A stretch of 64,000 nucleotides of DNA. Source: Nilaparvata lugens. Taxonomy: Eukaryota > Arthropoda > Insecta > Hemiptera > Delphacidae. Position 1 is the stretch's first letter; each line of letters opens with the position of its first letter. The stretch spans positions 63,855,417-63,919,416 of the forward strand of contig NC_052508.1 in assembly GCF_014356525.2 (NCBI RefSeq), read 5' to 3'. Positions 1 to 10,540 of the stretch are shown in pieces. The notes under the pieces are model-generated. The model saw only the letters and a program-made list of their open reading frames with translations. It was not told the origin of the DNA and did not search any database. A program made the position numbers and the translations under genes.

Positions 1-132
1 TAAAATTTCACTTGGAATACCACAGTCATCTTCAAGCATTTTTGAAAATTCGGAATGCACTAATCAACAATAATAATTAAATAAAACTGGTTGCGAAGCG
101 AATTAGTTTGATTCGAAACTGGAACTAAAATC

Positions 133-474
133 ATGGCGACTTCAGCTTATTATGAAAGTGGACACTCGCCCGATCTAGCGGATGACTTATTAATAATAAT
201 TAGCGCGTTGTTTCCAGCCATAAGCGGCTGGAAAGAGACAACTTTCTGGCCTAGCCCGGAAAAGAAACCCTTTTCTGACGTCGTCTGCAAACAAGGTCTT
301 TCAGATCTACGTAGGGACTGGAAAACAGCTGCTTTCTGTGCAGTGTGGCGAAAAATAACGTTCTCACCATGGGCAAAAATGTTTTTCCGGCTCTCAATCT
401 TTTCTAGTCCTCGGCCTACGGCCTCGGACTTGAAAACCGATTTCGAGCCAGAAAAGTCTCATTTTCGGCCCTAG
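133..474 (+). other. Open frame in a dispersed repeat, no known function
   Basis: A 113-codon frame opens with an ATG at 133. I recognise no domain. The sequence is GC-richer than its surroundings and holds two short palindromes, one reading CAGCCATAAGCGGCTGG and one around the CGGCCTACGGCC at about 410-425. It runs directly into a repeat (about 490-590) that recurs in reverse orientation at 42747-42841. I therefore think the whole stretch is transposon-derived, and the frame may be chance coding in a GC-rich repeat. Whether the protein is ever made cannot be told from here. Confidence 0.3.
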
Positions 475-487
475 GTGCGAAATATAC

Positions 488-592
488 TATTCTGCACTCC
501 AGATTTGCAACATGGCAACGCAAAATACTTAGTAGGTTATATGGAGCAACAGTGCAGCAAAATCAAAATGAAGTTGGTAACAGTGACTGGGC
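488..592 (-). repeat. Dispersed repeat, copy 1 (partner at 42747-42841)
   Basis: Read on the minus strand this holds GTTACCAACTTCATTTTGAT, then a GTTGCTCCATATAACC block and CATGTTGCAAATCTGGAGTG. The same order appears on the plus strand at 42747-42841 with only a few differences. In both places it abuts a tandem repeat: GT here, a 10-bp minisatellite there. Confidence 0.75.
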
Positions 593-616
593 TGCTATAG
601 TGAGCAGAGGTGCAAC

Positions 617-624
617 GTGTGTGT

Positions 625-681
<57 letters not shown>

Positions 682-687
682 GTGTGT

Positions 688-719
<32 letters not shown>

Positions 720-735
720 GTGTGTGTGTGTGTGT

Positions 736-773
<38 letters not shown>

Positions 774-774
774 A
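617..774. repeat. (GT)n microsatellite, interrupted
   Basis: About 155 bases of GT repeats broken by single extra G bases (GTGGTGTG). The overlapping open frames on both strands are low-complexity artefacts. In two other copies of the flanking transposon (28542-28640, 45060-45141) a CA/GT tract lies in the same place. Confidence 0.97.
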
Positions 775-1456
775 GTATGAGTGTATGTGCGTCTGTGTAC
801 ACGATATCTCATCTCCCAATTGACCGAATGACTTGAAATTTGGAACTTAAGGTCCTTACACTATAAGTATCCGACACGAACAATTTCGATCCAATGCAAT
901 TCAACATGGCAGCTAAAATGGCGAAAATGTTGTCAAAAACAGGGTTTTTCGAGATTTTCTCAAAAACGGCACCAACGATTTTGATCAAATTCATACCTGA
1001 AATAGTCATTGATGAGCTCTATCAACTGCCACAAGTCTCATATCTGTAAAAATTTCAGGAGCTCCGCCCCATCTATGCAAAGTTCGATTTTAGATTCCCA
1101 ATTATCAGGCTTCAGATACAATTTAAACAAAAAATTTCGAGTGCAAAGGATTAAGCATAAAAATCTCTACAATTAATGTTCAGTAACATTTTCACCTAAA
1201 ATTGAAAATAAGCACGAAATTCGAAAAAAATGTTATTATTTCAATTGCAAACTGTTGGCAACTGTTGATTCTATTAAATGATTCACTATGAAGAGATAGC
1301 AGACCTCGTATGTCTCCAGCGTTATTGTCCTGTCACCAGCTGTTCCAGATCTTTGTTTATAAGTAGACTTGAGATGCGCGGGAACACTAGCGTCAGGTGA
1401 TCAATTTTCATAACGGCAAGGAAAGTTGTATGAGTGCGCCACACTAGATTTTTCAA
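775..1456 (-). mobile_element. Microsatellite-bearing transposon family, copy 1, truncated
   Basis: On the minus strand it starts near 1456 with CTAGTGTGGCGCACTCATAC followed by AACTTTCCTTGCC, and runs through the block with CGCTGGAGACATACGAGGTC to the GT tract. The same sequence in the same order is found at 27895-28775 and 44298-45267. This copy lacks everything those copies have beyond the microsatellite, including the GGCAAGGAAAGT end. No coding capacity is seen, so it is a non-autonomous element of unknown class. Confidence 0.75.
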
Positions 1457-3056
1457 CTTCTATTCAATTTCTCTGAATCACATATGTAGGGATATAGAGA
1501 AAAATAAAATTTAGGTTATAATAAAATATTTTGGTGGTTAATGTCATAAAAAATAATAAAAACTCAAATGGTATTACATTTATGTAATGGATTTAATAAT
1601 AAATTGGGATATAAGGTAGAATTAATTTGTTGTGATTCATCATAAGCTAATTTTCTAACTTCCATAAATTATTATTTGAATAACTCAGAGACCGTTAATT
1701 CTAAAAAAAAATTACAAGAATAACTTTTTTCAGTAAATTTAATTACCTATCGATTGGTACCAGATGTTTTAAGATTGGATCAATATTACTTTATATATGG
1801 CAGACTTAGCAAACAAACTATTATTGGTTCATTGATGATTCATTGGATTTCTATTATTATTCAGCAGGATTCATTGCATAATATATTTGATCACTGCAAA
1901 TAAAAATTCATGAATAGAGTTGGAATAATCGACCAATTATTTCTGACTTTTCTAGAATGAAAATCTGAGAGGAAGCCTTCCCATGCAATTTGATGGGTGT
2001 TGGGATATTGCCTTGTGCTATTGTTTGAGAGCTATGAAAATGCGGCTTATGTGAGAATTGTTTTTGTTTTTTTTCCATCCATAATGATGAATTAATTATT
2101 TATTCATATATTTTCGCATTACTTTATGACGCTTTGTTGAGTGATAGAATAATATGCAAATGAATGAAAGAATAAGATTTAGAATATACTGTCATAAATG
2201 TATCTATGAATGTGATCTCATTAATTCAAATATTTAGAAAGTTTTGTGCTGAATGCTGATGTATCTTATTTTCAAAATTTTTCTGATCAGATCGAAATTA
2301 AGAACAAATATTGACTGAGAAATCGTATCGTACTATAAAATGATTAAATATGACCGTATTTGAACAATATACCATTTTTTATAGAAATTATTTTAACTTA
2401 AAATTGAACAGTATCTCTGACAGAAAATGAATACTGAAAGGGATTTACCATGAGAAAACTAAAATGAATACGGTACATTATATCTGTACTAGTAGTGGAA
2501 TCTCATCCTCATGAATTGATATCCTAACAAATTGATGGATTTGAACATGGAGTTGACAAATCTTAAATAGTAACAATAAAAATATTTTTAAAGCATGTGT
2601 TAGATTTAAAATATATACATCTTCTAACACTCATCTCATAAATGCCTAATCCTCATTATATTCGTCTCCTGCTGTTATAGCTATATTTTTTCAATGAAAT
2701 TTATTTATTTGATGCATGGATGTGGCTTATATTGGCAGAGAGATCCTCGTGGCATAAAGATTTTCTGCCACGCCGTAATTCTCAATAATTATGATCATTA
2801 TATAATTATATCAGAACTTGAATAAACAACAATATTATCCGCCTGATGAATTTTAAAGTCAATAAAATTTGACGGGTCGTAGATAGCTTTATACTCTATG
2901 TTCACATTAACTGTTACTCAAGTTGAATTGTGTTACAATGAAAAATTATTAAAATGTATTATCCATTGAAGGGTCATTGGAAATAATTATTATTATTTAT
3001 CAATTGAAGGATGAACTTGTTTCTTTGTAAATGTAAAAGGATATTGAATTTTTCAG
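1457..3056. other. AT-rich DNA without recognised features
   Basis: No convincing exon, tRNA or repeat copy was found here. Long A/T runs and many stops in all frames suit an intron or intergenic DNA. If the exon at 3057 is real, its upstream intron covers this stretch. Confidence 0.5.
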
Positions 3057-3171
3057 GAGACAAGATCATAAGTCAGCGAACAGTAGTGAATCTACAGAGG
3101 ACACGTCGACCAAAGTCCAGGCCTCAACAACCAAATCTGTAACCAGAAAAAATTCAAGAATAAATGTCTAG
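3057..3171 (+). CDS. Candidate terminal coding exon of an unidentified gene
   Basis: A pyrimidine-rich acceptor (GAATTTTTCAG, ending 3056) is followed by a frame that stays open for 37 codons to TAG at 3169-3171. The first base completes a split codon. The peptide starts RQDHKSANSSESTEDTSTK and ends in KNSRINV. It is hydrophilic and rich in Ser, Thr and Lys, like a disordered cytoplasmic C-terminal tail. The frame is closed by a TAA only seven codons upstream of the exon, so it fits the acceptor. Poly(A) signal AATAAA follows at 3234-3239. I do not recognise the protein. The other exons would lie upstream, outside the window or behind a long intron. A chance ORF of this length is possible, but the acceptor, stop and poly(A) signal together make an exon plausible. 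Confidence 0.45.
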
Positions 3172-3233
3172 AAAATATACGATCTGAATTATCATAACTA
3201 TTCTCTACTTTCAATATAAAATGAAATTAGTAT

Positions 3234-3239
3234 AATAAA
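3234..3239 (+). terminator. Poly(A) signal AATAAA after the candidate exon
   Basis: Canonical AATAAA 63 bases after the TAG of the exon at 3057-3171. In AT-rich DNA the hexamer is common, so it supports the exon only through its position. Confidence 0.4.
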
Positions 3240-3318
3240 ATTCAATTGTTGAATACATTAGACAGGGGTGAGCCAATAACAAACTAGAAATGAACGAGCT
3301 ATGAACGAGCTAGTAATG

Positions 3319-3491
3319 AACCGTACGAAAATAGTCCAATGGAAATTGGAACAGATGAGTTCAAATGAGTTGATCAACGTTGTCCACAGTTGAATATAAA
3401 TGAAAATTGTTGATAGTTTCATAATTCATCTGACGAATTGGCAACGACTATTCAGTCGTTCCAATTCCCATCGGCCTATTTTCGTGCGGTT
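3319..3491. repeat. Imperfect inverted repeat, 34-bp arms
   Basis: Arm 3319-3352 (AACCGTACGAAAATAGTCCA...) pairs with arm 3458-3491, whose complement reads AACCGCACGAAAATAGGCCG... About 30 of 34 positions match, with about 105 bases between the arms. It may be a small MITE. No target-site duplication is evident. Confidence 0.65.
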
Positions 3492-4470
3492 GACTATAGT
3501 AATTCCGTTGTCTTAACAACAACCAATGGGAGTTGAGAATCAGATAATTTGGAAGTTTGAAGATTATAGATATTTTATAACTTCTAATAAATTACTAATC
3601 AATTTCAAAGAAGCTTTCCTACTTGAGAAATCAGTTGAATCAGTTGAAGCTCACTGATACTATAGAGGATATGCTTTTTGGTGTGTTGTGATCCTGATTT
3701 TGGAATCTGTATCTTAATCTATAATTCATTCACTATCAAGTCGACAAAATAAGTTAGAAATGGTAAAACAACAAATCATACAGAACATGGTAAAAATGGT
3801 GAACCGACAGATCAATCAGAATGGTTATCGATAGTGAGATAGATCTTGCATCTCTCAATAATTCAATTAGCTAATAATATGATCAGTATCTGCACAATAT
3901 TTTCTTTATGTTGCTGTTGTTGTTGTTGTCTCTCCTCTAAATAAACGAAACATAGACGAGATAGGTATAGACTGTATAGGTTTCATCTACGCTGAGTATC
4001 ATCAGAGGAAACCCATGTTTGCTCTATGATATTCATAATATCCTTGGTTCCTTGCAATCATCTCACATGCTTCACAGTTTATTGATCCAAACATTCATAC
4101 TGCAGTTGCTTGATCAAAGTTTCTCCATGATTTGAACCAAGCTTCTCTATGATTCATACAACTTCTATCTATGTTCTATGATAAAAACTGTACAGTTACA
4201 CAATTTAAACAACGTTTTTCTATTCAAAAACTAACACCAGTTTCTCGCACGATTCTCAAATCTTCTTATGTCAACAGCACTACTTGACTTGGATATGGAG
4301 CATCCACTACACAGAATAATACAGCGGCTTCCGACTGTGATCTTTGCTGAATAATAAATATATCATTTATTTATAATGTGCTGAATAAAAGAGAGACGCG
4401 ACTGAGGTGATAAATAATATATTTTCCCACGATTGGTGACCGGCGGTTGAGAGAAGGTGTTAAGTGATAT
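3492..4470. other. AT-rich DNA without recognised features
   Basis: Only short simple repeats are seen, such as TTGTTGTTGTTG near 3915-3930. No exon or repeat copy could be supported. Confidence 0.4.
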
Positions 4471-4474
4471 AGTC

Positions 4475-4560
4475 AGATTCACTGATATCTGTCAGCATTG
4501 GTTCAATGGGATGCATTGATGTTAGTTAATGAGGGATACTGACAGATTGGAGTGAATTCA
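4475..4560 (+). mobile_element. 84-bp foldback element family, copy A
   Basis: Starts AGATTCACTGATATCTGTCA and ends GATACTGACAGATTGGAGTG, so the two ends are imperfect inverted repeats of about 24 bases around a short centre with CATTGGTTCAATGGG. The same layout and length appear at 9989-10072, 26362-26450, 26459-26540, 29216-29300 and 47870-47952. It is too short to encode anything, and is probably a MITE. Confidence 0.7.
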
Positions 4561-4565
4561 ACTAT

Positions 4566-4690
4566 GGGATTTGATCCCATTACGGGACGCCGGGTGAAAT
4601 GATAAATATAAATAATAAAAAGAGACTTGGACCTAAGGTGGAACCCCGGTGAACAACATGCCGTCAAACTGAGCCAAGCTTTTGAATTAT
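4566..4690 (-). mobile_element. Probable tRNA-derived SINE
   Basis: On the minus strand AAGCTTGGCTCAGTTTGACG resembles a pol III A box (TGGCTCAGTTTGACGG) and CGGGGTTCCACC lies where a B box would be. A second tRNA-arm-like hairpin, GGGATCAAATCCC, follows after an AT-rich linker. No target-site duplication was found. The classification is an inference from the box-like motifs alone. Confidence 0.4.
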
Positions 4691-4715
4691 TCATCGCGGC
4701 AATAATTCCCGATCG

Positions 4716-5860
4716 GTGGCAAGTCTCTTCTCTTCTACTCTCTCACTTTCTCTCTCTTCCCTCTCTTTCCTCTTTCTCATCTTTGAATCAGTCTCTCCTC
4801 TGTTATGCATGTATTCGCGCCTTACCCTCCCTCATTCTTTATTTTCTTCTCATCTTCCTTTCAACACCAATTTTCGGCCTATTTTATTGAATTCATCAAT
4901 TCTTCTCTACCCGTAATCACGGCTCTATTGTCTCTTCTTCTCCTTCTTTCCTTCATGCGGTTATTCATTCAGTTTATCTATCATTTATCATGATATTCTG
5001 TTCTTTACTCCTTCTTTATCAGCTCTTTTTTCACGGTATTTTTTATTCTTTCCAATTCTACTTCCCTTTGCAGAGTTTCCATTGATTAAAAATATTGTTC
5101 TATATTATGTCTCCAAATATTTTTCGTCTGTATTCTTTGTGCTCTTTTCTGCTAGACTGATTCGCAATATTCCTTTCATCTACTCCTCTTTATAATACAT
5201 AGCAAGTTCGCTTAAAGTGATCTCTCATTTTTTGTTTTTCTGTTAATTTTCCTTCTCTTAGAATGTTTCCTTTTTGCACCCATTTTCACCGTTTTCTCTT
5301 ATTTTTCTCCTTCTTCTTCTTCTCCTCCTCCTCCTCCTCCTCCTTTCTCCTCCTCTTAGTCTTTTTCTTCTTATTCTTGCTTGACTCTACATGATTCACA
5401 CCCTAAATAATCAATATGATTCACCACATTATGCTCCTCAATTTTTCTTCGTCGACTATAATTTTTTTACATATTTATTTCTCTCTCGCTATCATTCGCA
5501 CACAGTTTTCTCGTATCATCCCTTTGTCCTCTTTCACACCAAATTATTTGATGATGTATGTCTATAAGCACTACTCAAAACTCGATATTAGTTATTCTCT
5601 TCACTATATTGTATTCCTTTTTCATCCATTTGTAGCGTTATCTTTTTATCACTTCATCTTCTCATTCGCAGTCTGCTCCAATTGTTGATATATTATTCAG
5701 TCTTCAAATCTTTCTCGGTCAGTTCTTCTTTCCAGTTTCAATCTAGGCCTTATCTTGAGTTGCTCTCTATCTTGAGTTGCTGTCCACTGTTATTTTATTG
5801 TATCTCTAGTAGAGTAGTCTTTTTGATGTATTTTTCGTTCGCAGTGTAGCTCTAGTGTTT
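4716..5860. repeat. Pyrimidine-rich (CT/TTC) low-complexity tract
   Basis: About 1.1 kb dominated by C and T on the plus strand, with a core of CTTCTTCTTCTTCTCCTCCT at about 5310-5345. The several open frames across it give Leu/Ser/Phe-rich chains typical of polypyrimidine DNA and are not taken as genes. Confidence 0.85.
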
Positions 5861-6002
5861 TTTTTTTCTTTTTGCTTCTTTGTTTTGTTTTTTTTCTCAT
5901 TGTATTTCTATAGTGGAGCAGAATGATAATACTAAGTGCTTAGTTTTCTATTACTCTTAATTTTAACATGTTTTGTATTTTTTTTTCACGCAGAAATAAA
6001 GT

Positions 6003-6029
6003 CAAATTTATTATTATTATTATTATTAG
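6003..6029. repeat. (TTA)n microsatellite
   Basis: A run of TTATTATTATTATTA just after an AATAAAG motif. Nothing else is supported between 5860 and 6540; the stretch looks like unique AT-rich DNA. Confidence 0.8.
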
Positions 6030-6548
6030 TGAGAATAAAGTGCTCTAGTAAATTCCATTTTGCACTCCATATGCCCAGGACATGCAATTGTGATGTAGCG
6101 TTCCGATCCTACTGAAGTCCAATATTTCAGAGTGGTGGAGGGGTCGTGGTGTTACCTATGACTATGACGGATATGTGTTGCATGCACCATCTAGATCGGT
6201 AGCTGAAATTAACTTCCATTGAAATATTACAATGATTTGAATTGATCAAGTTTACGATGTTTATAATAGAATTTTATTCTCACGTTTTTTATTGGTGAGG
6301 GTTATGATGAGGTAGATTGCTGATTTCGACGGACTATAGGATTGATGATTTATAGAGTCAGATCTATCAGATCTATAGTCATGATTTTTGAGGGGTATTT
6401 TGAGCCATCAGCCAAGGGACGGAATACTGCATGATATGATAGGGTGGCCCCGTCTCCATGCTGTTGTACAAGCTTAAACCAGCAGTTTCTTCTTGTGTAA
6501 GTACAAATAGTAAGTCCTCTTCAGCTCCTGTATCGTATAATCTGTATA

Positions 6549-6552
6549 ATAT

Positions 6553-6619
<67 letters not shown>

Positions 6620-6620
6620 C
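6549..6620. repeat. (TA)n microsatellite, left of the palindrome
   Basis: About 70 bases of alternating T and A. It and the tract at 6853-6910 bracket the large palindrome. Confidence 0.95.
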
Positions 6621-6667
6621 AGAAGACACTTTAAAGTTTGTAATATAAATTAAACAGGAGACACGAT

Positions 6668-6847
6668 AAAAATAGATTGAAAACACTTGAAAACTCACAT
6701 TAGAAATGGGGGAAATTTTCGGAGACTGTGTCTCCTTTCTCAACCGAGAAGACTCTGCTCTTCTCGGAGTCTTCTCGATTGAGAAAGGAGACACAGTCTC
6801 CGAAAATTTCCCCCATTTCTGATGTAAGTTTTTAAGTGTTTTCAATC

Positions 6848-6853
<6 letters not shown>
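6668..6853. repeat. Large palindrome, 88-bp arms
   Basis: Arm 6668-6755 (AAAAATAGATTGAAAACACT...GAGAAGACTC) is the complement of arm 6767-6853 with only about four or five mismatches. The arms are separated by an 11-base loop, TGCTCTTCTCG. It could extrude as a cruciform or, if transcribed, form one long hairpin RNA. TA repeats on both sides suggest either a foldback element inserted into TA repeats or local inverted duplication. An open frame crossing it on the minus strand is an artefact. Confidence 0.9.
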
Positions 6854-6909
<56 letters not shown>

Positions 6910-6910
6910 A
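6853..6910. repeat. (TA)n tract at the 3' end of the RTE fragment
   Basis: Alternating TA directly after the LINE 3' terminus (minus strand GTTAACTGAACTCGCGAT). RTE elements often end in short tandem repeats, so part of this tract may have come with the LINE. Confidence 0.85.
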
Positions 6911-6911
6911 A

Positions 6912-7803
6912 TCGCGAGTTCAGTTAACAGCTCAAGCTGTCACTCGTATCCTACATTCCATCTCACTCTATCCATCAAGTCTCCCTCTGCCAAATTCCTC
7001 TCGCACATGTCACTCTTCACTTGCTTCATCCAAGTTTCAGGTGGTCTTCCCCTCTTCCTTCTTCCTGGTGGTTTCCAATTCAATATCCTTTTGGGGCACC
7101 GTTCATCATCCATTCTTTGCATGTGTCCCATCCATACAAGGCGCCTTCTTTTGATCTCATCCACTGTTGAAATCTGCTTCCCGACGCTTTCCCTGATCTC
7201 CAAATTCCTGACCCGATCCATCCGAGATACACAGTAACTTCTTAGAAGAGAATCCATTTTCACTTCGTTCAGTCTCTGGCTGTCCCTTTTTGTCATTTCC
7301 CATGTTTCTGAGCCATATATCAGAATGCTCTGTACAATGGAGTTGTAAACTCTAACTTTGGTACTGCTCTTAATGCTTTTCGACCAGAGCATAGAGTTTA
7401 GTCTCTGTGTAGCATGCCTAGCCTTCCCAATTCTATTTGTGATCTCTCTTCTTGAATTACCTTCCGAGGTTATAAGACTGCCAAGATACTTATACTCTTC
7501 ACATTTCTTAATTACTTGATCACCTTCACAGGGATCGTTTGCATCACCACCGGAAACTAGATATTTTGTCTTTTTATAGTTGATCTGCATACCGTTTTCT
7601 ACATATGCCTCTACAAGCTTTCTAAACATATAGGTGATGTCATGCTCATCTCCGGCCATTATGACTTGGTCATCAGCAAATATCAGAGAGTAAATAATGT
7701 GATCCTCATTTATTGGAATTCCCATATATCGGCATTTTTTTCCATCCAATCAATATGTGCTCCATGTACAATTTTAAAAGTGATGGTGATAGACAACAAC
7801 CTT
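6912..7803 (-). pseudogene. RTE-like LINE reverse transcriptase fragment
   Basis: A 5'-truncated non-LTR retrotransposon. The main frame, 6940-7749, shows the catalytic FADDQVIMAG (RT motif C), NGMQINYKKTKY, EEYKYLGSLIT, then YGSETWEMTKRD and the C-terminal RRLVWMGHMQRM and GRRKRGRPPETWMKQ, an order typical of RTE-clade elements. Upstream in another frame, about 7745-7803 reads QGCCLSPSLLKLYMEHIL, the RT segment before motif C. The frame is broken at the A-run near 7740, where a TGA precedes the main frame. The endonuclease domain and the first RT motifs are missing. The short 3' UTR ends at the TA tract. It would have supplied nicking and target-primed reverse transcription, and this copy is dead. 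Confidence 0.9.
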
Positions 7804-9060
7804 GTATAATCTATAATCTGTCATAGCTTCAAAAAGAGCAGAAAACTATGAAGATGATAAACAACCCGAGTGAACAATATATTATCCAGAAGAGTACTAA
7901 ATCCTAGGAGAATAATATATTCACATACTACTTTACAAGCTATCTGCCATCTTCAAGCTACATCCTGAATAGCACCGTAATTCCCAGTAGCCAGAGGAAA
8001 CTCAAACCTGTACTCTTTCACGTTTCACTGTCAAATTCTTTCAAAGTCCATCCACAGTAACTGACTACTGTAAAATGGTATACATTATATTGTCTGTGAC
8101 TGTTGGAGCAGGCAGCCAGACTACCTGAATTCACCTTTCTGCTACCTGTCTAACAGAGTCTTACAGCAACCTGAACTGTCAGTCAGTTCAACTCAGACCA
8201 GTAATTTCCACCCTGACTCTAAATATATTCTAGACATGGAAAACAGGGTCTTTGTTACTCTCTCTCTCTCTGTCTGCCAGAGCAGTCCCCTGTAGGCATG
8301 TACCGTATTCAAATCAAGACTTTCTTGGAAAGATAGTGCACTCACTAGATGTGAGAGCGCTTTAGGCTGAGAATGATGACACTGAATGCAGAAAAGATTT
8401 ATGAAAAAGTTGAAGTTCATAAAAAGCTGTTTAAATAATGATTGAGCTTGAATAAACTTGAGTAAAAAGTTGAACTTGCGTCAGTTTCATAAGCTTTTAC
8501 TTTGTCAAGTTTGAGTAATAGAGAAGATGCTTGGATCTCAACTTCACCTGTTAAAGATGATTTATTTCTGTTCTAAATCCATATCCATGAAATTATGTTA
8601 AATTATAATTATTATGGAGTTCAGCTTTTGTACTTGGAATTAAAAAATAAAAACCAGTATTGGGTTAACGAGTGATAAGTAGTTGGGTTCATAACATTGT
8701 TTGAAAGTTTGTCGAACAAGAGTACTTTCAGCTTTTCAATGATTGTTTTATGTCCAATCGTTCAATGATAAACACCAGCATTGAAATCTTTGCATTGGGA
8801 AAAGCGATTCATATCAACTCAAGAATGATCAATCTTGAAATCTCATATGAAATCTTGATTCGAAAAGTAGTTAATTTCCTACTCTATTGCGATAAAACCG
8901 TCGAACCTATCACAACTACATCTCTTTCATTCTTTTCTCTCATAATTTTCTCCAAATATTCTGTTTTTCAAAATGATATAGAGTCTGTGTTGTCCTTGGA
9001 CTGTAGGCCTATCACTATTCAAATTTGGAAAACTTAAAACGGACAAATCACACCTCATCT
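7804..9060. other. Unique-looking DNA, no gene supported
   Basis: Contains a short (CT)n run near 8258-8272 but no recognised repeat family. The open frames at 8193-8420 (minus) and 8750-9037 (plus) show no domain or splice support. Confidence 0.4.
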
Positions 9061-9067
9061 ATACTGC

Positions 9068-9240
9068 ATTAGAGATAGAGAACAGACAAAAAAAGAAGAT
9101 GGAAGAGAAGAAAAAGAAGAAGAAGATAAAGAAGAAGAAGAAGAAGAAAAAAAGAAATAGAAGAAGAAGAAAAAGAAGAAGAAGAAATATATATTCGATA
9201 GAATTCAAATGCGAAGTGGAGGAAGAGGATGATGATGTGG
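9068..9240. repeat. (GAA)n purine-rich microsatellite tract
   Basis: Runs of AAGAAGAAGAAGAAG with small interruptions. It leads straight into the 139-bp tandem array and is part of a 0.8-kb purine strand (9068-9870). Confidence 0.9.
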
Positions 9241-9657
9241 GTGAAAATGATGAAGAATTGTGATGAGATGAGGAAGAGAATAGTGGCAGAATATTACTCA
9301 GAGCAGAAAAAACAAATGGGAGTCGAAAAGAAAGAGGATCAAGCAGAGAGAAGTTGAAAGTAATAAAAAAAGTGAAAAGGTGAAAATGATGAAGAATTGT
9401 GATGAGATGAGGAAGAGAATAGTGGCAGAATATTACTCAGAGCAGAAAAAACAAATGGGAGTCGAAAAGAAAGAGGATCAAGCAGAGAGAAGTTGAAAGT
9501 AATAAAAAAAGTGAAAAGGTGAAAATGATGAAGAATTGTGATGAGATGAAGAAGAGAATAGTGGCAGAATATTACTCAGAGCAGAAAAAACAAATGGGAG
9601 TCGAAAAGAAAGAGGATCAAGCAGAGAGAAGTTGAAAGTAATAAAAAAAGTGAAAAG
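9241..9657. repeat. Tandem array, 3 copies of a 139-bp unit
   Basis: Units start at 9241, 9380 and 9519 with GTGAAAATGATGAAGAATTG and end in GTAATAAAAAAAGTGAAAAG. They are almost identical; I noticed one difference (GATGAGGAAG in units 1 and 2, GATGAAGAAG in unit 3). Such uniformity points to recent expansion or gene conversion, and also to possible assembly collapse of a longer array. Confidence 0.95.
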
Positions 9658-9988
9658 AGAATTGTATTGAGATTGGATGAAATGCGAAGAGGATTAATTG
9701 AAAGATTGAGTAACAGATCAGGAAAAGAAAGAATGAACATTGAGAAATAGAAAGAATTTGAGGTTTGTCAAAAACAAAGAAAAAGAGAATACGCACAGAA
9801 AAATAACATTTGAAATGAGAAATTGAAGAAGAAAAAGAAGGCAGCATAGAAGAAGGCAAGGATGGACCAGAAAGGGTAAGAACCGAAGTATAATGGCATA
9901 AATTAGATGGCGCTGAGGAGGCCTGAGGCGTTGGTTGGGCTGCATATTCATTTTGTTTCCCCAGTTTGAAGCAATAGCAGAGATAGTC

Positions 9989-10072
9989 AGTTTCACTTTA
10001 ATCTGTCAGTATTCCTCATCTAATAACATCAAAGCTTCCCATTCAACCAATGCTGACAGTTGTAAGTGTAAC
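9989..10072 (-). mobile_element. 84-bp foldback element family, copy B
   Basis: Begins CAGTTTCACTTTAATCTGTC and ends with CCATTCAACCAATGCTGACAGTTGTAAGTG; the centre is in the opposite orientation to the copy at 4475. The ends CACTTTAATCTGTCAG and CTGACAGTTGTAAGTG are inverted repeats. Confidence 0.7.
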
Positions 10073-10152
10073 AGAAGGCACATTAAGCCACTGCCTCCTC
10101 CGATTTTGATGAATTTCACTCTATCAATGTCCACGAATAATAATTACGCTTG

Positions 10153-10540
10153 ATTAGTGGTTGGCTGCATGTCTCCTTGTGACCATGTATTTATGTACCA
10201 CAAGTACATATCCAACATGTAATTACTTATATCCAAGTAATCAGTACCTGGCTACTAGATGATTCTTGACGTCTCCTGGCTTCTGTCTGTTGTTCCTGGC
10301 TACCATTCAATCATTCTTACTTTCCTTGTTCCTCTCTTTCTACATTTCATCCTTGTCTCTCCCAATTCATTCCACTTTATCTTGTTCCTGTGTGTACACC
10401 TCCCAATTTCACCCGCGAATGCTTCTGTAGAATAGCCTACACAACGCGCAGTAGCCGTTCTATTTTTCTATTGATTTAGACAAATAAATACCTCCTATCA
10501 TATTATTTTACTTTCTCAATTTTTCCTCTCCTATGATGGA
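10153..10540. other. No gene supported
   Basis: Unique AT-rich sequence with CT-rich patches. No exon signals or repeat copies were recognised. Confidence 0.35.

Noticed and set aside
537..836. Long open frames of Thr-His or Val-Cys chains on both strands
   Set aside because: They are readings of the GT/CA microsatellite and not genes. The same holds at 28503-28722 and 42603-42794.
6474..6845. 123-codon minus-strand frame across the palindrome
   Set aside because: It reads through one palindrome arm and the TA repeat (Tyr-Ile chain), so it is an artefact.
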